This document shows, piece by piece, positions 1-8,151 of a stretch of DNA of 42,050 nt (position 1 is its first letter; the number at the start of each line of letters is the position of its first letter). The stretch spans positions 1 through 42,050 of the forward strand of contig CBCTCU010000027.1 in NCBI GenBank assembly GCA_965145485.1, in the 5' to 3' direction. Under the pieces are notes generated by a model. It was not told where the DNA came from and did not search any database. It worked only from the letters and a program-made list of their open reading frames with translations. The DNA is from CABQCM01 sp965145485. GTDB lineage: Bacteria; Bacillota; Clostridia; Oscillospirales; Acutalibacteraceae. The position numbers and the translations under genes were made by a program.

Positions 1-55
1 AATATTCCTACACCCGGGGCTTTTTTGTGCTGTCTGCACAATCTGGGGCGGTTCA
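1..55 (+). mobile_element. Right terminal end of an IS3-like insertion sequence (partial)
   Basis: The first 55 bases resemble the right end of the complete IS3-family element at 31172-32438. Both read TTCC(C)TACA, a T-rich block, GTGCTGT, and close with GGxGCGGTTCA. By eye roughly three quarters of the positions match, with one short length difference, so this is a related but different element. Its transposase genes would lie left of the window. The element ends at base 55 and the terminator-like hairpin at 61-81 starts five bases later. Confidence 0.6.
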
Positions 56-60
56 CGCCG

Positions 61-92
61 CCCCCCGGGGAACCCGGGGGGTTCTTTTGTTT
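61..92 (+). terminator. GC-rich hairpin followed by a T-rich tract
   Basis: A perfect 9-bp stem (CCCCCCGGG at 61-69 and CCCGGGGGG at 73-81) encloses a GAA loop and is followed by TTCTTTTGTTT. This is the form of an intrinsic terminator. It sits directly beside the IS end, so what it originally terminated is unknown. Confidence 0.5.
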
Positions 93-561
93 GCATGCGG
101 CTTGGATCCCGCCCGGCCGGAGAGAACATCAAGAGAACGTCAAAGGTTCGAATTTATAAAATACACGGATCAATGGGTCGCCGAAATCAGACGGCAATGC
201 CCTACGCTGGATGTGCTATGGGTTCCAAGGCACCGACGCTATGCCTTTGTTGCACGGCAGCGGCCGCTCGCAATGCTCGCGCGGCTCGTTCGCTGGGGCT
301 AACGGCTGACCGCAAGCATCCTGCATTGTCCAAGGGGAAACGGCGACCGCCAGAACGGTTCGAGGATGAGCGCCATACGCTTTGCCGCAGGATGGTCAAA
401 GCTCTGTCTTATCTCTGCGCATCATTATGAAAATCGGCTCCAACCATGGCAGTGAGTTGGTGCCATCAACCGTAATCATCGGAAAACTTAGCCCACTTTG
501 TGACATGTTTCTGTTGTTCCGGCGGATTTCTTCTCTATCTGGCCCATTTCGTATTTTAAGG
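93..561. other. Intergenic stretch with no recognisable gene
   Basis: Open frames here are short, overlap on both strands, lack ribosome-binding sites and resemble no family. I see no tRNA, riboswitch or further IS sequence. The right edge leads into the promoter at 562-590. Confidence 0.5.
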
Positions 562-590
562 ATGACAAATGAGTAAAAAAATGATATAAT
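562..590 (+). promoter_or_regulatory. SigA-type promoter for the yfbR-thyA-folA group
   Basis: ATGACA (562-567), a 17-bp AT-rich spacer and a perfect TATAAT (585-590) lie 28 bp before the start codon at 619. The spacing and -10 match the vegetative consensus. Confidence 0.75.
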
Positions 591-618
591 CATCTTGTTT
601 CGGAAAGGAGTTCGATCG

Positions 619-1218
619 ATGAGCCAGGACAGCTTCTACGCCATGCTTTCGCGCATGAAGTACATCACCCGGTGGGGCCTGATGCGCAACACCCGGGAAG
701 AAAATCTTTGCGAACATACCCTCGAGACGGCCATTCTCGCACACGCGCTGGCTGCGTTGCGCAACCGCCGGTTTGGCGGAAACGTCGATCCCGCGCGGGC
801 CGCCATGCTGGCTCTGTATCACGACGCAAGCGAAATTCTGACGGGGGATCTGCCCACGCCGGTAAAATATTACAACCGCGCGATCAAGGATTCCTATAAA
901 GAGGTCGAGCAGCTTGCCTGCGACCGGCTGCTCGCCCTTTTGCCGGAGGATCTCAGGGAGGACTACGAGCCTTTGCTGCACCCCAGGGAGGAGGACGCCG
1001 AGCTCTGGGCGCTGTGCAAGGCGGCCGACAAGCTCTCCGCCCTGATCAAATGCGTGCAGGAGCGCGAAACCGGCAACCGTGAATTTTTGCAGGCGGAAGA
1101 GGCCACGCTCGAGGCGATTCACGCCATGCATCTGCCGGAGGCCGAGTGCTTTTTGAAAGAATTCCTGCCGTCCTACACCCGCTCCATCGACCAGCAGGCC
1201 AAGTTTGACCAGCCCTGA
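619..1218 (+). CDS. yfbR: HD-domain 5'-deoxynucleotidase, YfbR type
   Basis: A 199-residue HD-superfamily phosphohydrolase. The family removes the 5' phosphate from deoxyribonucleoside monophosphates in the cytosol, using a metal bound by His and Asp. Visible metal ligands are the His in ENLCEHTLETA, the HD pair in ALYHDASE (followed by GDLPTPVKY, typical of YfbR), and the Asp in KAADKLSAL. The ATG at 619 is chosen over an upstream in-frame start at 595 because GGAAAGGAG (602-610) lies 8 bases before it. The gene is first in a group with thyA and dihydrofolate reductase. In E. coli YfbR serves a deoxycytidine route to dUMP, the ThyA substrate, so the neighbourhood fits thymidylate supply (inference). 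Family assignment is firm; substrate preference is not shown by sequence. Confidence 0.88.
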   Translation: MSQDSFYAMLSRMKYITRWGLMRNTREENLCEHTLETAILAHALAALRNRRFGGNVDPARAAMLALYHDASEILTGDLPTPVKYYNRAIKDSYKEVEQLACDRLLALLPEDLREDYEPLLHPREEDAELWALCKAADKLSALIKCVQERETGNREFLQAEEATLEAIHAMHLPEAECFLKEFLPSYTRSIDQQAKFDQP

Positions 1219-1234
1219 GAAGGAGGAAACCGCA

Positions 1235-2065
1235 TTGTCATACGCCGACGAGCTTTTCATTCAAAACTGCCGGGAAATTCTGCGCGACGGGGTCTGGGAC
1301 ACCGATTTGCCCGTGCGTCCCCGCTGGGCGGACGGCCAGAGCGCCCACACCATCAAAAAGTTCGGCATTGTCAACCGCTACGACCTGTCCAAGGAGTTTC
1401 CCATCCTCACTTTAAGGCGGACCTACCTTAAAAGCGCGGTGGACGAGCTGCTTTGGATCTGGCAGAAAAAATCCAATAACATCCACGACCTTGGCAGCCA
1501 TATCTGGGATCAGTGGGCGGATGAGGACGGCTCGATCGGCAAGGCCTACGGCTATCAGCTCGGGGTGCGGCATCGATACCCCGAGGGGGAATTCGACCAG
1601 GTAGACCGCATTTTGTACGATCTCAAGCACAACCCGGCCTCCCGCCGGATCCTGTCCAACCTGTATAATCACGCCGATTTGAGCGAAATGCGGCTATATC
1701 CCTGCGCCTACAGCATGACCTTTAATGTCAGCGGGAACCGCCTGAATGCAATTTTAAACCAACGCTCGCAGGACATGCTCACGGCCAACAACTGGAACGT
1801 CTGCCAATACGCCGTGCTGGTGCACATGTTCGCTCAGGTCAGCGGCTTGGTGGCGGGCGAGCTGGTTCACGTCATCGCCGACGCTCATATTTACGACCGG
1901 CATGTGCCGATTGTGGAGTCGATTCTTGCCAAAACGCCCTACGAGCCTCCCGTATTCCGCCTCGACCCGGCGGTAGAGGATTTTTACGCCTTTACCAAGG
2001 ACAGCGTCTCATTGGAGGGCTATCGCTATCACGAGCTGGAGGAAACCATACCCGTTGCGGAATGA
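1235..2065 (+). CDS. thyA: Thymidylate synthase ThyA
   Basis: Converts dUMP to dTMP with methylene-tetrahydrofolate, releasing dihydrofolate. 276 residues, the normal length. The catalytic Cys is about residue 157 in LYPCAYSMTF; the His that follows it in E. coli (PCH) is Ala here, a variant I associate with a divergent ThyA group. Also visible are QRSQDMLTANNWNV (dUMP phosphate and Asn region) and HVIADAHIYDRHV (the Asp/His/Tyr block). Start choice: TTG at 1235, because AGGAGG (1221-1226) is 8 bases upstream. Another in-frame TTG at 1205 lies inside the preceding gene and has no such site. The gene follows yfbR by 16 bp and precedes dihydrofolate reductase, which recycles the dihydrofolate made here. 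Confidence 0.95.
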   Translation: MSYADELFIQNCREILRDGVWDTDLPVRPRWADGQSAHTIKKFGIVNRYDLSKEFPILTLRRTYLKSAVDELLWIWQKKSNNIHDLGSHIWDQWADEDGSIGKAYGYQLGVRHRYPEGEFDQVDRILYDLKHNPASRRILSNLYNHADLSEMRLYPCAYSMTFNVSGNRLNAILNQRSQDMLTANNWNVCQYAVLVHMFAQVSGLVAGELVHVIADAHIYDRHVPIVESILAKTPYEPPVFRLDPAVEDFYAFTKDSVSLEGYRYHELEETIPVAE

Positions 2066-2178
2066 TGGCGTGAGGGTTTGCCCTGCAAAACGCCAGAAGT
2101 TGGCTAGAGCAGAGCGTCCGACACGACGGAGGTTTTTCATGAGGCAGCGGCCTTGTGGGTAAAAGGAGCCTGATACAT

Positions 2179-2682
2179 ATGAAAATGATTGTCGCGGTCG
2201 ATCAACATTGGGGGATCGGCAGGCAAAACGGCCTGCTTTTTTCCATCCGTGAGGATATGCGTTTTTTTAAAAACACCACCATGGGCGGCACCGTCATCAT
2301 GGGGGCGAAAACCCTGCTCTCCCTTCCCGGCGGAAGGCCCCTGCCGGGGAGGGAAAATATCGTGTTGTCCCGCAAGGGAAATTTTACGGCCGAAGGGGTC
2401 GCTCTCTTTCGCTCGGCCGACGCCCTGTTCGACCGTCTGCGGGGAAGGGATACCAGCCGGTGCTACGTCATCGGCGGGGCCGCCGTGTACAACCTGCTGA
2501 TGGACTACTGCGACACAGCTTACGTCACCAAGGTAGACGCCGATGGGCAAGCCGAGGTCTTTTTGCGGGATATGGACGCGCAGCCAAACTGGACGCTGAC
2601 GGCCTGTTCCAGCCTTCACCGCCAGGGCCCCCTATCCTTCCGGTTTTGCACCTACTGCAACGAAACGGTCAAGCCCATGTAG
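2179..2682 (+). CDS. folA: Dihydrofolate reductase
   Basis: Reduces dihydrofolate to tetrahydrofolate with NADPH, closing the thymidylate cycle with ThyA upstream. 167 residues. The N-terminal MIVAVDQHWGIGRQNGLLF corresponds to the family's A-x-D-x-x-x-G-I-G-x-x-x-x-L-(P) signature, with Phe-Ser where Pro-Trp is more common. FFKNTTMGGTVIMGAKT is the NADPH-binding block, PGRENIVLSR follows, and CYVIGGAAVYNLLM is the C-terminal G-G cofactor loop. The ATG at 2179 follows AAAAGGAG (2161-2168) by 10 bases; the upstream in-frame start at 2155 lacks a site. 113 bp separate it from thyA. Confidence 0.93.
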   Translation: MKMIVAVDQHWGIGRQNGLLFSIREDMRFFKNTTMGGTVIMGAKTLLSLPGGRPLPGRENIVLSRKGNFTAEGVALFRSADALFDRLRGRDTSRCYVIGGAAVYNLLMDYCDTAYVTKVDADGQAEVFLRDMDAQPNWTLTACSSLHRQGPLSFRFCTYCNETVKPM

Positions 2683-2991
2683 GGCGCGCCTTTCCGCACG
2701 GGGCGTTCTCCATTCCGGCCAGGCGGCAGGATCGGCCTGATTCGCCGGGCCGGAGGCGGCGGACGGTCTTCGGTTGTGAAATATTGTTTTCCTGCGTGGA
2801 AAAACGGGGCTGCAAGACAAAGTACCCTCGAACGCAATCCTACTGGCCGCTTTCTCCCGCCCCCGGCGCCCGGCTTCTAGCGTTCGCGGCTGCTGACCGG
2901 CTGTCTGCGGCGAGCGGGTAGCCAACGGTCGTGCGTCAACGCCATTTCACGGTCCGACTTCATCCAAGGTACGCAAAAGGAGGAACTGCCC
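2683..2991. other. GC-rich intergenic stretch before the rnf cluster
   Basis: No gene-like frame, clear promoter or terminator is visible. The only AT-rich patch (about 2776-2792) lacks a convincing -10/-35 pair. A strong Shine-Dalgarno site AAAAGGAGG (2975-2983) at the right edge belongs to apbE. Confidence 0.5.
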
Positions 2992-4050
2992 ATGGACCAT
3001 CCCGCAAGGCCCTCCAAACGAATCGCCGGCGGACTGCTGGCGGCGCTCTGCCTTGCGCTCGTCGTACTGGTCGCCGTGGACGCGCTGCGGCCGCCTGACG
3101 AGACCATACGGGCCAACGCCTTTGTCATGGGCACCTTCGCCGAGGCCCAGCTTGCGGGGGACGAGGAGGATGCGCAGGCTGTCTGGGACGCCCTGCGCGA
3201 CGCGGAAAACCAGCTCCTTTCCCGCCGCCGGGCCGACAGCGTGGTAAGCCAGCTCAACGCCTCCCAGCAAGCCGAGCTTCCGGCCCAGATGGAGGAATGG
3301 CTGCTTGCTTTGCAGCAGATTGAGGAAGCCTCGGGCGGCGCATTTTGCATCCTGCTCGGCCGATTGAGCGATTTGTGGAATTTTGACGGGCGAACCGACC
3401 CGCCCGCCCTGCCCGATGCTGCGCAAATTGCCGAGGCGCTCGCCCCCCTGTCGCAGGGCGGCCTGACGGTGGAACAGGGCAACGCCAGCCTCTCCGACGG
3501 CCTTTCGGTCGACCTTGGCGCGGCCGGCAAGGGCATTGCATGCGACATCGCCAAACAGGTTCTGACCGAACGCGGAGTGACCTCCGGTGTGGTCAGCGTG
3601 GGCGGCAGCCTGCTTCTGCTCGGCCCAAAAGAGCGCAATATCGCCATACGCGATCCGTTTGGGGGCGTCAACGATTCGTTTGCGACCTTGCGTTTACATG
3701 ACTGCTTTGTGTCGACCTCGGGCAATTATGAGAAATACTTTGACCTCGACGGGGTGCGATATCACCACATTCTCGATCCGCAAACCGGCTATCCGGCCGA
3801 CGCGGGATTGTGCTCGGTGACGGTCGTCTGCGGCGACGGGCTGCTTTCCGACGCATTGTCCACCGCCTGCTTTGTCCTCGGGGTAGAGGCCAGCCTGCCC
3901 CTTCTCGAGCGCTACGAGGCCCAGGCCGTCTTTGTCGGGCTCGACGGCCAGGTCACGCTCACTGACGGCCTGACCGATCGTTTCACCCAAACGTCGGATT
4001 TGACATCGGCGGCTTCGCACCAGACGCCACAGCAGGGGGTGACGTCATGA
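2992..4050 (+). CDS. apbE: FAD:protein FMN transferase ApbE
   Basis: Transfers FMN from FAD to a Thr side chain of target proteins outside the membrane. In rnf/nqr clusters the targets are the C/G and D subunits, here RnfG and RnfD. 352 residues with an N-terminal membrane anchor (about residues 11-29) and then the ApbE domain: NAFVMGTFAEAQL, the metal/FAD block SVDLGAAGKGIACDIA, VSTSGNYEKYF, HHILDPQTGYPA, and DALSTACFVLG. I see no lipobox Cys, so it is probably anchored by the helix. ATG 2992 follows AAAAGGAGG by 8 bases. The stop overlaps the next start (ATGA), indicating translational coupling. Confidence 0.93.
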   Translation: MDHPARPSKRIAGGLLAALCLALVVLVAVDALRPPDETIRANAFVMGTFAEAQLAGDEEDAQAVWDALRDAENQLLSRRRADSVVSQLNASQQAELPAQMEEWLLALQQIEEASGGAFCILLGRLSDLWNFDGRTDPPALPDAAQIAEALAPLSQGGLTVEQGNASLSDGLSVDLGAAGKGIACDIAKQVLTERGVTSGVVSVGGSLLLLGPKERNIAIRDPFGGVNDSFATLRLHDCFVSTSGNYEKYFDLDGVRYHHILDPQTGYPADAGLCSVTVVCGDGLLSDALSTACFVLGVEASLPLLERYEAQAVFVGLDGQVTLTDGLTDRFTQTSDLTSAASHQTPQQGVTS

Positions 4051-4484
4051 AAAAGCTGCTGCGATCCAACTGGGGCAACTGCTTGATGGTGGCTATCGGC
4101 ATAGCGTTCGCCATCCTGCTGATATGGCCTCATCACGAGGCGTCTTCCCTAATCGCCGACGTCTATGTCGACGGCGGCCTGCGCTACAGCGTCGCGTTGG
4201 ATGAGGTGAGTTTTCCCTACATGCTCTATCCTTCGAGCGAACCGCGGGCCACCCTTCGAGTGGAAGAAGGGTGCATACGCTACTACACCGCCGAATGCGA
4301 CGACATCGACTGCGTGAAAACAGGCTGGCTGACGCATCCCGGCGATACGGCCGCCTGCCTGTCCGGGCATACCTTGATCGTCCTGCGCGGCCAGGAGGAG
4401 CGCGTCTCTTTGGGACCCATTGACTGCTCAGGTAAGGGCAGGACGCGCCTCGAGCACGGCGCCCCAAAGGGCTTGGCTTTATAA
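4047..4484 (+). CDS. NusG domain II-containing membrane-anchored protein
   Basis: 145 residues: a basic N-terminus, one membrane helix (about residues 13-27), then a domain with the NusG_II pattern (a beta strand with VYVDGGLRYSVAL, later ECDDIDCVKTGWLTHPG and CLSGHTLIVLRG). The DxxCVxxGxxxxPGDxxxCLxxxLVI layout is what I know from small NusG_II proteins that sit next to rnf genes in Clostridia. Their biochemical role is not established. The Cys pair is conserved in that family. The start overlaps the apbE stop. The last 20 or so residues after PIDCSGKG look low in information. Confidence 0.75.
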   Translation: MKKLLRSNWGNCLMVAIGIAFAILLIWPHHEASSLIADVYVDGGLRYSVALDEVSFPYMLYPSSEPRATLRVEEGCIRYYTAECDDIDCVKTGWLTHPGDTAACLSGHTLIVLRGQEERVSLGPIDCSGKGRTRLEHGAPKGLAL

Positions 4485-4772
4485 TGGTTTTCCTGAGCGC
4501 TTAGCCTTTTCTGATCCAAGCGCTGCCTCTCGCCCCCGATTCCAAACGGGGCTGGCCAAGGGCTCCCCGTTCGGTTCACATCTTGGCTAAAGGACTGGGG
4601 ACGGTTGCCTGCGGCTGGCCCTTGTGGTATATGCTTTCACCTTGCCGGTTTTCGGCGTTATGATCTGCGAACATTCCATCGGAAGTGCCGGCAGGGCGGG
4701 CCCCACTTTCCTGCTAGCGACTCGCCGCTCAAATCAATTCCAAAAACCATCCTAGAAAGGAAGGGTTCGAAT

Positions 4773-6116
4773 ATGCAAAAGCCCAAAAACGGGCTCTGGT
4801 CCCGCATTACAAAGGCGGGCGGAGGGGTGAACCTACCCCACTATACAAACACCGCCGACTGCGCCGTCGTGCGCATGCCGCCGCCCGAGCGGGTGATATT
4901 GCCCATGCTGCAGCACATTGGCGTTCCCTGCGTTCCCACCGTGCAGGTGGGGGATACCGTCAAGGTCGGCCAGGTCGTGGGGGATTGTGACGCCCCCATG
5001 TCGGCGCCGGTGCACGCCAGCGTCTCCGGCAAGGTAAGCAGGCTGACCGGGGTCGTGCTCCCCAACGGCCGCCAATGCGCCGCGGTGGAAATTGAATCGG
5101 ATGGTGAAATGGCCTTATGGGAAGGGATACGCCCTCCCAAGCTCGACACCAGGGCCGACTTGGTTGCCGCTGTGCGCGCCAGCGGGCTGACCGGGCTGGG
5201 CGGGGCCGGCTTCCCCACCCACATAAAGCTGAATATCCCCGACGGAAAGCATGTCGACACCCTGCTGATCAACGCGGCCGAATGCGAGCCTTATATTACG
5301 GTCGACAACCGAGAATGCATCGAACATACCCGCGATATCGTGGATGGCGCCCGCACAGTCAGGGACATGCTGGGCATCGACCATGTGATCGTCGCCGTGG
5401 AGGATAACAAGCCCGAGGCCATCAAGGCGCTCGAGGCAACGGCCTCCTCTTCTGACGGCGGCGATGTCGGCATCACCGTTCTCGCCCTTCCCTCCCGTTA
5501 TCCTCAAGGGGCGGAAAAGGTGCTTGTCCGGGCGGCCACCGGCCGCAAAATCCCCCCTGGGAAGCTGCCCATCGACGTTGGCTGCCTGGTGATGAACGCA
5601 GCCAGCATCGCCTTTTTGTCCCGCTACTTCCAAACCGGGAAACCGCTCGTCAGCCGCAGCGTGACCATCGACGGCACGGCCATAGCCAAAGCGCAAAACC
5701 TGCGCCTTCCCCTTGGGACCCTCATTGCCGATGCCATCGCCTTTTGCGGCGGTTATAAGGCCACGCCGAAAAAGCTGCTGATGGGAGGGCCGATGATGGG
5801 GCTTGCCCTGCCGGACGACACCCTGCCCATCATCAAGCAGAACAACGCCATCCTGGCCTTTGCCGAGGAAGACGCTCTGCTGCCGCCCGAGCGGGCCTGC
5901 ATCCATTGCGGGCGATGCAACGCCGCCTGCCCGATGAACCTGTTGCCCGCCGCGCTGGAAGACTACGCCCGTGCGGGCAACGCTGAGGAGCTGGAAAAGC
6001 GAGGGGCAATGGTTTGTATGGAATGCGGCTGCTGCGCCTATTCGTGCCCCTCCGGGCGGCCGCTGGTGCAGTATATGCGCCTGGCCAAGGAGGTTGTGCG
6101 CAGCCAAGCGAAATAA
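4773..6116 (+). CDS. rnfC: Rnf complex subunit C (electron transport, Fe-S and NADH-binding)
   Basis: Peripheral subunit of the Rnf ferredoxin:NAD+ oxidoreductase; carries FMN/NAD binding and two 4Fe-4S clusters. 447 residues. Visible: the N-terminal biotinyl-like region (PVHASVSGKVSRL), the glycine-rich nucleotide loop GLTGLGGAGFPTHIK, INAAECEPYIT, RYPQGAEK, and the ferredoxin motifs CIHCGRCNAACPM and CMECGCCAYSCPSGRPL. The ATG at 4773 is preceded by AGAAAGGAAGG (4754-4764). A frame-open extension to 4605 is non-conserved and rejected. The 288-bp gap before it has no visible promoter; it contains a 7-bp stem AGCGCTT/AAGCGCT near 4496. Confidence 0.95.
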   Translation: MQKPKNGLWSRITKAGGGVNLPHYTNTADCAVVRMPPPERVILPMLQHIGVPCVPTVQVGDTVKVGQVVGDCDAPMSAPVHASVSGKVSRLTGVVLPNGRQCAAVEIESDGEMALWEGIRPPKLDTRADLVAAVRASGLTGLGGAGFPTHIKLNIPDGKHVDTLLINAAECEPYITVDNRECIEHTRDIVDGARTVRDMLGIDHVIVAVEDNKPEAIKALEATASSSDGGDVGITVLALPSRYPQGAEKVLVRAATGRKIPPGKLPIDVGCLVMNAASIAFLSRYFQTGKPLVSRSVTIDGTAIAKAQNLRLPLGTLIADAIAFCGGYKATPKKLLMGGPMMGLALPDDTLPIIKQNNAILAFAEEDALLPPERACIHCGRCNAACPMNLLPAALEDYARAGNAEELEKRGAMVCMECGCCAYSCPSGRPLVQYMRLAKEVVRSQAK

Positions 6117-6476
6117 GGCCGGCGTTGCGAGCCGGGCAGCGGGATGGCTCCGGCTATGGCGCTCTTTATTGCTTGATTGATGCAGGAATCGCGCGTCAGG
6201 TTGCTGTCGTGCCCATGACGGCAAAATACAGCAGTCTATCGCGCGGCTTGCTCTGAACCGTTTTTCCCTTCGGACACGGCAACGGGGCAGAATTTTGTCA
6301 ATCCGGCCATCGCCGGGCGCAAGGCCAACGCCATTTCTCGCAATGATTACCGATACCGATTTCGTCTAACTCCGGCCCCGACGCCGGGTTCACCCTGGCC
6401 TGGATATCAAAAGTGCGCCCGTCGAGGCGCAAGCCGATATTGGCAGGCCAATCCAGACAGAAAGGATGGATTCCCC
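6117..6476. other. rnfC-rnfD gap containing a 38-bp copy of rnfD sequence
   Basis: A 360-bp gap inside an otherwise normal operon. No gene-like frame with a start site is present. Bases 6284-6321 are identical to 6824-6861 inside rnfD. No promoter or terminator is evident. Confidence 0.55.
6284..6321 (+). repeat. 38-bp exact direct repeat, intergenic copy
   Basis: Identical to 6824-6861 (starts GGGGCAGAATTTTG, ends CGCCGGGCGCA), 540 bp upstream of it and in the same orientation. In rnfD the segment encodes the conserved block GQNFVNPAIAGR; here it lies in no plausible reading frame. Confidence 0.95.
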
Positions 6477-7466
6477 ATGGAAACCCTACGGATGGTCAGC
6501 TCCTCCCCCCACCTGCACAGCCCGGTTACCACGCCCCGTCTGATGCGGGATGTGCTGATCGCCCTGCTGCCGGCGCTCATAGCGTCGGTAATCATATTTG
6601 GCCCGCGTGCGCTGCTGCTCACCGCCGTCTGCGTGGCCACGTGCGTCCTCGCAGAATATCTCAGCCGCAAGGTCATGAAGCGCCCCAACACCATCGGCGA
6701 CCTCAGCGCGGCGGTCACCGGTGTGCTGCTCGCCTTCAACCTGCCGGCTTCCCTTCCGCTTTGGATGGCGGTCATCGGCTGCGTGGTGGCGATCGTCGTG
6801 GTCAAGCAGTGCTTTGGCGGGCTGGGGCAGAATTTTGTCAATCCGGCCATCGCCGGGCGCATCGTGCTGATGGTTTCGTTTCCCACGCAAATGACCACCT
6901 GGCCCGCCCCCTTCGCTTATCTGGGCGCCGATCGCGCGGCCACAACCGCCACGCCGCTGGCATCGCTTCCCGCGATGCTGGAAGCGGGTGCGGCCGACCC
7001 ATCCGCCCTGCCCTCTCTGACCGACATGCTGCTCGGCAACCGCGGTGGTTGCCTGGGCGAGGTGTGCGCGCTGGCTCTGCTGCTCGGCGGCGTATATCTC
7101 ATCGCCCGCCGGGTCATCTCCCCCATCATTCCGCTTTGTTACATTGCGACAGTGGCCCTGTGCATGCTGCCCGCTACCGGCTTTGGCCTGACCCTGACGG
7201 CCTACGAGCTGCTTTCGGGCGGGTTGATTTTGGGCGCTTTCTTTATGGCCACCGACTATGTTACCTCCCCCATCACCTCCAAGGGAAAGGTGATTTTTGC
7301 CGTGGGCTGTGGTATTATCACGGTGGTAATCCGGCTGTTTGCCAGCCTGCCCGAAGGGGTATCCTTCTCGATCATGCTCATGAATATCCTGGTGCCGCAC
7401 ATTGAGCGCCTGACCGCGCCCAAGCCCTTTGGAGCATCCAGGAAGAAGGGGGCCAAGGCAGGATGA
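6477..7466 (+). CDS. rnfD: Rnf complex subunit D (flavinylated membrane subunit)
   Basis: Integral membrane subunit carrying a covalent FMN and forming part of the ion path. 329 residues with about nine or ten hydrophobic helices. Family landmarks: SSPHLHSPVTTPRLMRDVLIALLPA at the N-terminus, GDLSAAVTGVLLAFNLP, GGLGQNFVNPAIAGR, and ATTATPLASL, which holds the Thr expected to be flavinylated. Later come MATDYVTSPIT and FSIMLMNILVPHIE. ATG 6477 follows AGAAAGGATGG (6459-6469). ApbE at 2992 is the likely flavinylating enzyme. Confidence 0.95.
   Translation: METLRMVSSSPHLHSPVTTPRLMRDVLIALLPALIASVIIFGPRALLLTAVCVATCVLAEYLSRKVMKRPNTIGDLSAAVTGVLLAFNLPASLPLWMAVIGCVVAIVVVKQCFGGLGQNFVNPAIAGRIVLMVSFPTQMTTWPAPFAYLGADRAATTATPLASLPAMLEAGAADPSALPSLTDMLLGNRGGCLGEVCALALLLGGVYLIARRVISPIIPLCYIATVALCMLPATGFGLTLTAYELLSGGLILGAFFMATDYVTSPITSKGKVIFAVGCGIITVVIRLFASLPEGVSFSIMLMNILVPHIERLTAPKPFGASRKKGAKAG
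6824..6861 (+). repeat. 38-bp exact direct repeat, copy within rnfD
   Basis: Source copy of the intergenic repeat at 6284-6321. It encodes the strongly conserved GQNFVNPAIAGR segment of RnfD, so this is the functional copy. Confidence 0.95.
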
Positions 7467-7590
7467 ATTCATATGATTTGCCAGCCGTACGGCTGATTCC
7501 ACATCACGACGGCATAGTGCGGGCGGAACATTCGATGCCCTCTGCGCCTTGCAGGCCGCACGTACCCCATGAGAAAGGAGAGAGGCGTGA

Positions 7591-8151
7591 ATGAAACGGC
7601 AAATCCTAACTCCGGCGCTTTCCCTCTTTCTGATTTGCGCCATCACCACGCTGTTGCTGGCCGCGTCCAATCAGGCCACCAAGGGGCCGATCGCCGAGCT
7701 TGAGGCGCAGACGGCGCTCGAGGCGCAGCAAACCGTGCTGCCCAGCGCCGCCTCGTTCGAGAGCCGCACCGCCGCCGACGGCACCGCCTATTCCGTTGGC
7801 CTGGATTCCTCGGGCCTGCCGGTGGGGTATGTCTTTACCACCTCGGCCTCGGGGTATGGCGGCCTGATCAAGGTCATGACCGGCCTGGACACCAGCGGCG
7901 CCATCACCGGGGTGGAGCTGCTGGAGATCAGCGAGACCGCGGGGCTCGGCATGAACGCCCAGCGGGAAAGCTTCCGAAATCAGTTTGTGGGGCTCTCGGG
8001 TTCGGTGCAGGTGACCAAATCGGCGGCCGGCGAGGGGGAGATCACCGCCCTGACGGGCGCTACCATCACCTCGCGCGCGGTGGCCAATGCGGTCAACCAG
8101 GCTCTTGCCCTGTATCAAAGCGAGATTGGAGGGGTCAGTCATGGCGAATAG
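7591..8151 (+). CDS. rnfG: Rnf complex subunit G (flavinylated, FMN-binding domain)
   Basis: Membrane-anchored electron carrier with covalent FMN, facing out of the cytoplasm. 186 residues: an N-terminal helix (about 6-26), then the FMN-binding domain ending in ALTGATITSRAVANAVN, where the second Thr of TGATIT is the predicted FMN attachment site (family motif S/T-G-A-T-x-T). GLGMNAQRESFRNQF is also typical. ATG 7591 lies 8 bases after AGAAAGGAGAG (7572-7582). The 3' end overlaps rnfE by 11 bp. Confidence 0.95.
   Translation: MKRQILTPALSLFLICAITTLLLAASNQATKGPIAELEAQTALEAQQTVLPSAASFESRTAADGTAYSVGLDSSGLPVGYVFTTSASGYGGLIKVMTGLDTSGAITGVELLEISETAGLGMNAQRESFRNQFVGLSGSVQVTKSAAGEGEITALTGATITSRAVANAVNQALALYQSEIGGVSHGE

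Noticed and set aside
27..302. 91-codon frame starting inside the IS end
   Set aside because: It begins in the IS inverted repeat, has no SD site and no recognisable domain.
4605..4772. N-terminal extension of rnfC by 56 codons
   Set aside because: Non-conserved, Arg/Pro/Ser-rich, without an SD site. The ATG at 4773 has AGAAAGGAAGG and matches the family's start.
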